Below, one piece after another: positions 16,536 through 23,737 of a stretch of 41,851 nt of DNA. The stretch covers positions 1 to 41,851 of the forward strand of contig MOXJ01000023.1 of the NCBI GenBank assembly GCA_002507565.1, written 5' to 3'. The DNA is from Candidatus Reconcilbacillus cellulovorans. GTDB taxonomy: Bacteria > Bacillota > Bacilli > Paenibacillales > Reconciliibacillaceae. The translations under genes were made by a program, and so were the position numbers. Every line of letters begins with the position of its first letter. Position 1 is the stretch's first letter. The notes below the pieces were generated by a model, which was not told the DNA's origin, ran no database searches, and saw only the letters and a program-made list of their open reading frames with translations.

Positions 16536-16800
16536 ATGAGCGGAAGTTATGGGAAAACACGCTTTGCCGCGATTCTGTTCGACGCCTACGGCAAGCTGTA
16601 CGACGTGCAATGCGCGATGCGTTTTTTCCAACGCCTGGAACGTCGCCGGAGTCAAACTGTTCGGATACCCCTCTTGCTGGGTAAAGCATTCGGACCAGCT
16701 GTTCGAAGAGCCCGGCGTCCGGACGGATTTCGTCCGCGGACGTTCTGGCCGCGCTCCCAGGTCTGGTCGCCGGAAACGGAGCGTGACGGAGTTTTCCGAT
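16536..16800 (+). pseudogene. Remnant of a type II 2-haloacid dehalogenase (HAD), internal deletion and frameshift
   Basis: The N-terminal piece FAAILFDAYGKLYDVQ (from about 16560) is HAD motif I, with the nucleophile Asp and the dehalogenase-typical FDAYGTLxDV. After about 16620 the similarity jumps, in another frame, to the C-terminal piece SNAWNVAGVKLFGYPSCWVK, HSDQLFEEPGVRTDFV (about 16625-16735), the usual end of this family. Roughly 150 codons between them, including motifs II and III, are gone. The gene cannot make an active enzyme. Confidence 0.8.
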
Positions 16801-16810
16801 CACCCCGTAC

Positions 16811-17740
16811 TCACCCCTCATCCCCCCTGCGGACGCCGATGTAGTACACGTGATACGTCGCCGGAACCTCCGCCGCGCGCGCGCCTCCGGCGTCGCCGAT
16901 GCCGAACCGCCGGACGTAATGCCGCTCCATGACGCGGAACAGCTCGCGGCCGGCGCCGCTTGCATCCCACCGCGCCGGCGAATAGGACGCCCCCATTCCG
17001 CGCACCTCCGCCAAAAAATCGCGCACGGACGCATACGTCAACACCCGTCGTTCCTCTTCCAGGAAAACGATCTCCGCCCCGCAGGACAGCGCACACGCCG
17101 CCCATTCGTCGCGATGCGGAAACGACGGCCCGCGGCGGCGCGGCGGCAAGCCGAGTTCGGTCTCCGCCAGTCGGAACGATTCGTGCAGCTCGCGAAACGT
17201 CTCCGGTCCGAACGTCGACAGCGCCAGAAGTCCGCCCGGCGCAAGTCTGCGCACATAGGCGACCAACGCGTCGAGCGACCGGTCGAACCATTGGAACGCT
17301 GCGTTCGAGACGATCAGATCGAACGATTCTCCCTCCCGCAGCACCGATTCCGGCTTTTCGGCGTCCCCCGCGCGGAAGTCGACGCGTTCCGAAGCCGCCT
17401 GAGCCGCGAGCCGCCGCCGCGCCTCTTCCAGCATCCGCTCGGCGATGTCGACGGCGACGATGCGCACGTCCACCGCCGCGTTCGTCGGCCGTTCCTCGGC
17501 CAACCGCGCCGTGACGTACCCCGTCCCGCACCCGATGTCGAGCGCCCAAGTTGTCCCCCGCACGGCGAACGGCGAATCCGCCCGTAACCGGGCATCGCGC
17601 ACAAGCGCCAGCAGCCGGTCGGCCATCTGCCGCTGCAGCCCGGCGTGCCGGTCGTACTCCGCCGCGCGGCGGTTGAAATTGAGCCGCACGATCCGTTTGT
17701 CGATCCGATCGCCTTCCCGCTCGACGATTCCGTCGCTCAT
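16811..17740 (-). CDS. bioC: Malonyl-ACP O-methyltransferase BioC
   Basis: 309 residues from the ATG at 17740, which overlaps the stop of the upstream hydrolase gene (ATGA). BioC-type start: RIDKRIVRLNFNRRAAEYDRHAGLQRQMADRLL, shown here only by its key parts NFNRRA and YDRHAGLQ. SAM-binding motif I is WALDIGCGTGYVTARL, followed by VAVDIAERML and FDLIVSNAAFQWF. It methylates malonyl-ACP so that the fatty acid machinery can build the pimeloyl chain of biotin. It is the last gene of the operon and slightly longer than the E. coli protein. Confidence 0.92.
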   Translation of the reverse strand: MSDGIVEREGDRIDKRIVRLNFNRRAAEYDRHAGLQRQMADRLLALVRDARLRADSPFAVRGTTWALDIGCGTGYVTARLAEERPTNAAVDVRIVAVDIAERMLEEARRRLAAQAASERVDFRAGDAEKPESVLREGESFDLIVSNAAFQWFDRSLDALVAYVRRLAPGGLLALSTFGPETFRELHESFRLAETELGLPPRRRGPSFPHRDEWAACALSCGAEIVFLEEERRVLTYASVRDFLAEVRGMGASYSPARWDASGAGRELFRVMERHYVRRFGIGDAGGARAAEVPATYHVYYIGVRRGDEG

Positions 17741-18486
17741 CCGATAAACTCCTTCAGCGCTTTGAAAAAAGCCGCCTCCGCCGTCGCAAACGGCGCGTGG
17801 CCGGCTCCGGGCAGCAGCACGCATTCCTCCGGCGACAGAAAAGCCAGACTTTCGACCGGCACGATCGGGTCGGCCTCGCCGTGCAACCAGAGTATCCGGG
17901 GAGACCGACTCGTCCGCCGGCGCCATTGTGCCCATCGCCCGCGCAGATCGGCTTCCAGCAAATACGTCAGGCCCGCCCGCAGCCCTTCCGGCGAAAAATC
18001 GGCCTTCGCGCCGAGTAGCCGAGTCGCCGCCGGATCGCCGCGTTCCCCATCGGCCAGCATCGCCTGCCGGAACTCCGCAACGACCCGTTCCGGTTCGCGC
18101 CCGAGCCGCTCCATCATCCGCCGCAGTACCCGCTCCGGCCAGCCCGGCGCTTTCGGCCCGTCGCGGACGAAGCGAAGCGGCGCAGCGACGACGGCCAGCC
18201 GTTCCACGCGAACGATTTCCGCCCCGGCCGACCCACCGCCTACATCCATGCCGGCCTCCAGCGCCAGCATACCGCCGAGCGACCAGCCGACGACCGTCCA
18301 GCTTTCCGATCCGCCCAGGCCGCTTCCCAGCGCACGCGGCACGACCCGCCGCAGATCGTCGACCGTCCGGCAGTCCGCATACGAAACAAACACATGCCGT
18401 CGCCCGGGAAAATGGCTAATCGCCAGATCGGCCCACACGTCCGGCGACATCCCCCATCCGTGCACCCACAAAATCGGATCGGCCAT
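17737..18486 (-). CDS. bioH: Alpha/beta hydrolase, BioH-type pimeloyl-ACP methyl ester esterase
   Basis: 249 residues. Catalytic triad candidates: Ser69 in VGWSLGG, Asp206 in HGEADPIVP and His230 in GAGHAPF. The start MADPILWVHGWGMSPDVW has the oxyanion His-Gly pair. Its place between bioF and bioC, with a 9-nt gap after bioF and a 4-nt overlap with bioC, marks it as the esterase that removes the BioC methyl group. BioH-like esterases are diverse in sequence, so the name rests on context plus the triad. Confidence 0.83.
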   Translation of the reverse strand: MADPILWVHGWGMSPDVWADLAISHFPGRRHVFVSYADCRTVDDLRRVVPRALGSGLGGSESWTVVGWSLGGMLALEAGMDVGGGSAGAEIVRVERLAVVAAPLRFVRDGPKAPGWPERVLRRMMERLGREPERVVAEFRQAMLADGERGDPAATRLLGAKADFSPEGLRAGLTYLLEADLRGRWAQWRRRTSRSPRILWLHGEADPIVPVESLAFLSPEECVLLPGAGHAPFATAEAAFFKALKEFIG

Positions 18487-18495
18487 CGCTTTCGC

Positions 18496-19758
18496 TTACG
18501 CCCCGCCTTCTCCGTCCGTCCCCGCTTCCGCCCGACGTTCTGGTTCCCCGCCGCATCCCGCGCTTTCCGCCGCCAAGGCGATCGCCTCCACCGCGCGCGC
18601 AAGATCCTCCCACGCGTGAATCGCCATCGGCGAACACCGGAGACGCGCCGTGCCCTCCGGCACCGTCGGCGGCCGGATCGCCACCGCGCAGACGCCGAGA
18701 TCCTCCAGCCGGCGGGCGACCCGCACAGCACGCGCGTTGTCGCCGAGGATGACCGGGACGATGTGGCATTCGCTCTCGCCGGTGTCGAACCCGCGCCTTT
18801 TCAGCTCGGAGCGGAACCGGGCGGCCTTTTCCAGCAATTGCGCGCGTCGGTCGTCGGCTTGCCGCACCCGCTCCCACTGTCGACGAATACAGCGCACGAG
18901 AAACGGCGGCGGCGCGGTCGAATAAATAAAACTTCTCGCCTTGTTCAGCACGTAGCGGATCACGGTCGCGTCGCCGGCCGCGTACGCGCCGTAACAGCCG
19001 AACGCCTTGCCGAACGTCCCCATCTGCACGTCGATTTTGTCCGCAAGCCCGAGCGCGTGCGCCAGCCCCCGGCCTTCTTCGCCGAACACCCCGCCGCTGT
19101 GCGCCTCGTCGACCATCAGCAGCGCGCCGTAACGCTCCTTGAGCGTCACCAGATCGGCCAGCGGCGCGATACTGCCGTCCATGCTGAACACGGCGTCGGT
19201 CACGATGAGCTTCCGTTTGCCCGGCGGCGTTTTCTTGAGCAAATCTTCCAGACGGTTCATGTCGCGGTGCGGATAGCGAATATACCGCGCACGGCTGAGA
19301 ATCGCCCCGTCGACGATGCTCGCGTGGTTGAGCCGGTCGCCGAAGACGAAGTCGTTTCGCCCGGCGAGCGCCGAGATGAGGCCGACGTTGGCCGCATAGC
19401 CGCTGCCGAACAACAGGCAGCTCTCCGTTCCTTTATAAGCGGCGAAATCGCGCTCGAACGCTTCCGTCTCCGGATCGGTGCCGACGATGAGCCGCGACGC
19501 CGTCGCGCCGACGCCCCAGTCTTCCTCCGCCTCGCCGGCCATGTCCGACAACCGCCCGTATTCGCCCGGCTGCGCCAGGCCGAGATAATCGTTCGACGCG
19601 AGGTTCAAAAGCCGCCTTCCGCCGCGTTCGACGAACCCGCCGCCGACCGCTTTTACCGCGACGGGATGCCGCAACGCCGTGCGGGCCTCCAGCCGCTCGA
19701 GTTCCTCCCGCATCCAGGCGCGCACGTCAACCGCGTTTTCGCCGACCTTCGCGTTCAT
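18496..19758 (-). CDS. bioF: 8-amino-7-oxononanoate synthase
   Basis: 420 residues from the ATG at 19758, with a modest GGGCGGG site; the frame is open to 19821. This is somewhat longer than usual (about 385-395). It is an alpha-oxoamine synthase: NLASNDYLGLA, the cofactor-stacking stretch FGSGYAANVGLISAL, FSMDGSIAPL, DEAHSGGVFG, and the PLP-binding Lys251 in MGTFGKAFGCYG. It condenses pimeloyl-ACP with alanine. The C-terminus, rich in Glu/Ala/Gly, extends beyond the family core. Confidence 0.93.
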   Translation of the reverse strand: MNAKVGENAVDVRAWMREELERLEARTALRHPVAVKAVGGGFVERGGRRLLNLASNDYLGLAQPGEYGRLSDMAGEAEEDWGVGATASRLIVGTDPETEAFERDFAAYKGTESCLLFGSGYAANVGLISALAGRNDFVFGDRLNHASIVDGAILSRARYIRYPHRDMNRLEDLLKKTPPGKRKLIVTDAVFSMDGSIAPLADLVTLKERYGALLMVDEAHSGGVFGEEGRGLAHALGLADKIDVQMGTFGKAFGCYGAYAAGDATVIRYVLNKARSFIYSTAPPPFLVRCIRRQWERVRQADDRRAQLLEKAARFRSELKRRGFDTGESECHIVPVILGDNARAVRVARRLEDLGVCAVAIRPPTVPEGTARLRCSPMAIHAWEDLARAVEAIALAAESAGCGGEPERRAEAGTDGEGGA

Positions 19759-19805
19759 TCGCCGCACACCCGCCCTGCCGATTTCAGGCTCCGTCCTGGC
19801 GAACC

Positions 19806-20801
19806 TTATGACAGCGCGCAAAGCTCGATCTCGAAGCCGAGGTCCTCGATCATCCGGTGATCCTCCTCGGCCGACTGGCCTTTCGTCGTGAGATAGTCGC
19901 CGACGAACACCGAATTAGCCGCGTACAGCCCGAGCGCCTGCAGCGACCGCAAGTGATACTCGCGCCCACCGGAAATGCGGATTTCCTTCGACGGGCAGAT
20001 GAAACGAAACATTGCCAGAACTTTCAGACATTTCATCGGCGTCAGGTCGTTGCGCCCTTCGAGCGGCGTGCCGGGAATCGGGACGAGAAAATTGACCGGA
20101 ATCGAGTCCGCGTCCAGCTCCCGCAAGGCATACGCCGTCTCCACGATTTCCTCGTCCGTCTCGCCCATGCCGACGATGACGCCGGAACACGGCGAAATGC
20201 CGGCGCGTTTGACCGCTTCCACCGTCGCGACGCGGTCGTCGTATGTATGGGTGGTCGTGATGTTCGCGTAATGAGCGCGGCTCGTGTTCAGGTTATGGTT
20301 GTACCGGTCGACGCCGGCTTCCTTCAGCCGCTCCGCCTGGCCGGGCTTCAGAATGCCGAGACAGGCGCAGATTTTGAGCGGCATCGTCGCCTTGATTTCC
20401 CGCACCGCCTCGATCACCTGCTCCAGCTCGCGGTCGGTCGGCCCGCGCCCGCTGCAGACGATGCAATACGTGCCGGCTTTCAGCTCAAGCGCCTTGCGCG
20501 CCCCTTCGATCAGCACTTCCTTGTCGAGCAGTGGATATTTCGCCACCGGCGCGCGCGAGACGATCGACTGCGAACAGTAGCCGCAGTCTTCCGGGCAAAG
20601 GCCGCTTTTGGCGTTGATGATCAGGTTGAGTTTTACTTTCTTTCCGTAAAACGCCTTGCGCACGCGAAACGCCGCCTGCATGATCGGCAAAATGTCGTCG
20701 TCGTCCGCACGCAGCACCGACAACGCTTCTTCCATCGTCAGAAGCTCGCCGCGAAGCGCCTTTTCCGCGTAGACGTCCCACCGGCTGCGCAATTCGATCA
20801 T
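19806..20801 (-). CDS. bioB: Biotin synthase
   Basis: 331 residues from the ATG at 20801 (GGAGG site; ATGA overlap with the bioD stop). It is a radical SAM enzyme with the 4Fe-4S motif Cys69, Cys73, Cys76 in LCPEDCGYCSQS. The downstream NLNTSRAHYANI and the Arg in SGGRE support binding of the auxiliary 2Fe-2S cluster. It inserts sulfur into dethiobiotin. A 47-nt gap separates it from bioF. Confidence 0.96.
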   Translation of the reverse strand: MIELRSRWDVYAEKALRGELLTMEEALSVLRADDDDILPIMQAAFRVRKAFYGKKVKLNLIINAKSGLCPEDCGYCSQSIVSRAPVAKYPLLDKEVLIEGARKALELKAGTYCIVCSGRGPTDRELEQVIEAVREIKATMPLKICACLGILKPGQAERLKEAGVDRYNHNLNTSRAHYANITTTHTYDDRVATVEAVKRAGISPCSGVIVGMGETDEEIVETAYALRELDADSIPVNFLVPIPGTPLEGRNDLTPMKCLKVLAMFRFICPSKEIRISGGREYHLRSLQALGLYAANSVFVGDYLTTKGQSAEEDHRMIEDLGFEIELCALS

Positions 20802-21598
20802 GGCGCGATCCCTCCGCATCGGTCAATGATCATCTCTTGCTTGTCGTCGTCGAAAAGATACTCGCCGAGCCGCCTCCAGTCCAACCTTTCGGCCGCGTGG
20901 CGCGCCCACGTCTCACGAAAACGCTCCCACTCGGCCTCTTGAGCCGCGGCGTCCGGTTCCGGCATCCAGTCCAGCACGCCGACGACCGGAATGCCGGCGA
21001 ACGTCTCGATCATCCGGACGTTCTCCGCCCGTTCGCGCTCCTCGCCCGGCTTTGCGCCGTTCAGCACGATGCCCGCCACTTCCAGGCCGAGCGACCGCGC
21101 GTAATGGACGCTCAGCACCGTATGGTTGACCGTGCCGAGCCGTGCGCGCGCGACGATCAGGAGCGGCACGCCGAGCGCCTGTGCCAGATGGACGATCAGC
21201 CGGTCCGCCGTCACCGGCACGGCCAGCCCGCCTGCGCCCTCGATCAAGATCGTCGTCCCTTCCGCGAGCAGCCGGCGGCCTTCGGCGACGAGCGCGTCCC
21301 AGTCGATCGCCGTCTTCGCCCGCTCGGCTGCCATCCACGGCGCTACCGGATCCGGCAGCGTCACCGTTGCGAACGCGCCGTTGCGCCCTTCGGGCATCCC
21401 GGCGATCCGCGCCAGTCTGGCGCTGTCCGTCTGCGGCGAACCCGGCGGATGGCCGGTCTGCACCGGTTTCCAGCAACGAACAGGCGCTGAGAGCCCCTGA
21501 AGCCGGAGTGCGGCCGCCAGCCCGCCGGTCACCGCGGTCTTGCCGACGTCGGTGTCGGTGCCGGTGATGAACAACGCCCGTGCTTTGCGGTCCGTCAT
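20798..21598 (-). CDS. bioD: Dethiobiotin synthetase
   Basis: 266 residues, with AAGGGGGA before the ATG. P-loop GTDTDVGKTAV with Lys20, KPVQTG near 45, and EGAGGLAVPV (metal and substrate binding). It closes the ureido ring of dethiobiotin using CO2 and ATP. It is the first gene of the operon, downstream of a BirA-type palindrome. bioA, whose product makes its substrate, is not in the window. Confidence 0.95.
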   Translation of the reverse strand: MTDRKARALFITGTDTDVGKTAVTGGLAAALRLQGLSAPVRCWKPVQTGHPPGSPQTDSARLARIAGMPEGRNGAFATVTLPDPVAPWMAAERAKTAIDWDALVAEGRRLLAEGTTILIEGAGGLAVPVTADRLIVHLAQALGVPLLIVARARLGTVNHTVLSVHYARSLGLEVAGIVLNGAKPGEERERAENVRMIETFAGIPVVGVLDWMPEPDAAAQEAEWERFRETWARHAAERLDWRRLGEYLFDDDKQEMIIDRCGGIAP

Positions 21599-21661
21599 GC
21601 GTCGATCCCCCTTCGCGCGGCGTCTTGCGTTTCTTTCGGCGTATCTTCGGGATATCGGCGT

Positions 21662-21697
21662 ATTGTCAACTTTTTCAGCGGGTCAAAGGTTGACAAT
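21662..21697 (-). promoter_or_regulatory. BirA-type biotin operator with overlapping -35 element
   Basis: ATTGTCAAC (21662-21670) and GTTGACAAT (21689-21697) form a perfect 9-bp inverted repeat with an 18-nt centre. This matches the TTGTxAAC ... GTTxACAA pattern of biotin repressor sites. On the minus strand TTGACA (21669-21664) in the bioD-proximal half can act as -35, with a weak GATACG 18 bp on. BirA with biotinoyl-AMP bound here would block the operon. Confidence 0.85.
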
Positions 21698-21699
21698 CA

Positions 21700-22115
21700 A
21701 ACAACTTCATTTTATCAAACGGGCGCGGGGAATCAAGTCGGCGGTTCTCCCCCCATCACATCTTCTGCTTGTCTTGCCGTCTTGCTGCTCTTCCACCTGA
21801 CCCGCCGATCGGCTGATCGTCCACAAGCGACCGCGTCGTGACCGCCGCCATGCTCGAGGCGACCGGCGCTTTCGGGGCCGACGTGTCGAAAAACAGTGCC
21901 GATCTCCTCAACATACCCGTTGAGCCTTGCGCGGCTTAAGGAGAATGCGTTGCATGAAAGACACAATTGAGCGAATGTTCTCGTACTCGACTAACGGTTC
22001 GGTAAAGCGGATCAAATGGTTCCCACAATCGTGACCGTGAAATCTTGACATTCAAATTCTTTTTAAAGCAGAATATATATTATAATGATTCTTTTACGTG
22101 GGGAAAATGCTCAAC
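21700..22115. other. Gene-free stretch upstream of the IS110 stub
   Basis: No complete gene is seen. Short open stretches such as VVTAAMLEATGAFGADVSKN (about 21840-21900) look protein-like but have no start or known family; they may be worn remnants. From about 22040 the base composition becomes AT-rich, with a perfect TATAAT at about 22080 before the transposase stub. Confidence 0.5.
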
Positions 22116-22245
22116 ATGAAGCATAATCCATCAAGCAAGCAAAATCAACGGATTTCGAGAATTTCGGAAACGACCCTGGTCATCGGAACCGACATCGCCA
22201 AACATCAACACGTCGCTCGCGCCTTCAACTACCGTGGCCTCCTTT
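22116..22245 (+). mobile_element. N-terminal stub of an IS110-family transposase
   Basis: The ATG at 22116 follows GGGGAAAATG. The first 40 or so codons read like IS110 transposases (SSKQNQRISRISETTLVIGT, then DIAKHQHVARAFNYRG), with the first acidic residue of the DEDD catalytic set in TDIAK. After FNYRG the similarity ends. The rest of the transposase and the serine-containing C-terminal domain are missing, so the element is dead. Confidence 0.7.
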
Positions 22246-22344
22246 CACTTTGTTCCACCTTTATCACTTGCATCGTCTTAATGTCAATTATTATGACAGC
22301 AGCACCAAATAACAACAAAAATTTTGATTCCAAAATAAATTACC

Positions 22345-22773
22345 ATGACCCAAGAATCTTCTCCCTTGCGTCATGAATTTGTATTTGAATCTTCTGATTA
22401 TGACCGACTGAGACTTCAAGAGGATGGAAGCATTATAGCTGTTGATGACCGAGATCGATATGTTTTCGGAATTGCAGCTCCATGGGCAAGAGATGCAAAT
22501 GGACAATCTATTCCCACTTATTCTGAAGTAAGGGAGGAGTCACTCATTCAGATTGTTCAGCCCGATAGAGCAGAGAAACTCATGAAATTTCCAATCATTG
22601 CAGATCCATGGATGGGGATCGATTTGTATTCGAGCGTTACTATCACGTTTCAGCCTGCCGGCTTTGTCGTTAAATGCTACACCCTCGACTTGGGGAAGGT
22701 TTGGGTCGGAGTAGCAACATGGGGATTTCATGTGAGCGAGGTCAAATCCAAAGCGGGGGAGATGGATAAGTGA
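22345..22773 (+). CDS. Hypothetical protein, probably N-terminally truncated
   Basis: 142 residues, no ribosome binding site before the ATG and no signal peptide. The parts DGSIIAVDDRDRYVFGIAAP and FPIIADPWMGIDLYSSVTIT resemble the middle and end of secreted proteins in which a PWAxDANG and a PVVADP segment come late in the chain; here PWARDANG and PIIADP are near the start. This suggests the front of the gene was lost when the IS110 remnant formed. The DNA is more AT-rich than its neighbours. It is translationally coupled to the next gene. Confidence 0.55.
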   Translation: MTQESSPLRHEFVFESSDYDRLRLQEDGSIIAVDDRDRYVFGIAAPWARDANGQSIPTYSEVREESLIQIVQPDRAEKLMKFPIIADPWMGIDLYSSVTITFQPAGFVVKCYTLDLGKVWVGVATWGFHVSEVKSKAGEMDK

Positions 22774-23111
22774 GAACTATTGTGATGATGATCATTTTCT
22801 TTGTTGTGTCAGCAATGGCAGGGATCTTGTTTGGACCGATTGCTCTGATGGCGATAATAGTTGTAGCAATGGCGGGAGTGATCATGGCTAGTCGCGCCCG
22901 TAGGGGAGTGTTGCTTTCCCTGGCGCTTATCGGACTGGGGTGTGCGTCTGTTTCAGCCTGGCTCTGGCGTGTGAGCTTTCAGCGTGCGAATGCCGATCTT
23001 CCGGCATTGTCCTGGACGCACCTGTGGATACCGTTAGCGATCGTTGCATCAGTAGCCATCGTATTGTTTTTTTACCTCTATGCCATTCAGCTCCGCAAGA
23101 GACGGGGTTAA
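22770..23111 (+). CDS. Small integral membrane protein, function unknown
   Basis: 113 residues from a GTG that overlaps the previous stop (GTGA), with GGGGGAGATG upstream. Four membrane segments are expected: two close together near 4-42, one near 47-68 and one near 84-105, then a basic tail QLRKRRG. It has no recognised family. Coupling to the upstream gene suggests a joint function, perhaps anchoring or protecting against its product (inference only). Confidence 0.6.
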   Translation: MRTIVMMIIFFVVSAMAGILFGPIALMAIIVVAMAGVIMASRARRGVLLSLALIGLGCASVSAWLWRVSFQRANADLPALSWTHLWIPLAIVASVAIVLFFYLYAIQLRKRRG

Positions 23112-23199
23112 CAAGAAGAATCCCCATGGTGTTTTGGCCGGTAGGGGGATTCGCCACGTAATGTATAACACTTCTAGCCGGTTGACGTCGAGGTTGAAT

Positions 23200-23283
23200 G
23201 CGGGTTTGTCGGTTTTCAATTGACTGCGGTGAAACCCGCCTGTGTTCTGGGAGCAACGTTTTCCCGGGTGTCGGCGGGTTTTT
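23200..23283 (+). terminator. Terminator with a competing upstream antiterminator-like segment
   Basis: AACCCGCC (23233-23240) pairs with GGCGGGTT (23273-23280), followed by TTT; an inner GGGA/TCCC strengthens it. An earlier GCGGGTTT (23200-23207) can pair instead with AAACCCGC (23232-23239). The two folds exclude each other, as in attenuators. It may simply end the upstream gene pair. Confidence 0.5.
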
Positions 23284-23318
23284 CATCGTTTGCACGTTCT
23301 TATGAATCCCCTTCTCAG

Positions 23319-23732
23319 ATGCTCCGGGTGGCCGACGGCGACGGCCTGGACGATCTCGTGGAACTGAATGCCGCCGGTTTGGTAGAAGTCTATTTTCTGC
23401 TTGGGGAAGATGAGAAAGCTGAGGCGGTATGGGAACAGTTTCGCAGTCAGTTCCGGCGCGAATTGCGGGTGCACGCCGTGGGGCAGCTGGCGCGGGCGAG
23501 GCGAACGGGCGACCGGGCGGCAGCGCTGGAGATCGCCAAAGCATTCGCCGAGATGATTCGAGAAGAAAAGACATTGGTTTATTACACGGCCGCTGGATTG
23601 ACCTTGTGGGAGCAGTTCCGATCATGCTTCCACCGTCGGACGGGGAGAGTGATGCTTTCAGATGAAATTAGATTAACAAAAATAAGTATTACGGAAAACT
23701 TTTCCCCTCTCATAAACCAAAAGGAGGGCTGA
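23319..23732 (+). pseudogene. Helical protein fragment of unknown family, probably a gene remnant
   Basis: The frame is open from 23220, but that start lies inside a terminator hairpin, so the ATG at 23319 is the earliest sensible one. It has no ribosome binding site. The 137 residues are mainly helical and Glu/Ala/Arg-rich: LDDLVELNAAGLVEVYFLLG and GQLARARRTGDRAAALEIAK recall helical-repeat proteins. VWEQFRSQFRREL and LWEQFRSCFHRRT repeat each other 60 residues apart. The tail from about residue 110 looks like non-coding sequence read by chance. I do not recognise the parent. Confidence 0.35.
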
Positions 23733-23737
23733 CACCG

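Noticed and set aside
23118-23152. GAATCCCC/GGGGATTC inverted repeat considered as a terminator
   Set aside because: No T-run follows on either strand; a better terminator lies at 23233-23283.
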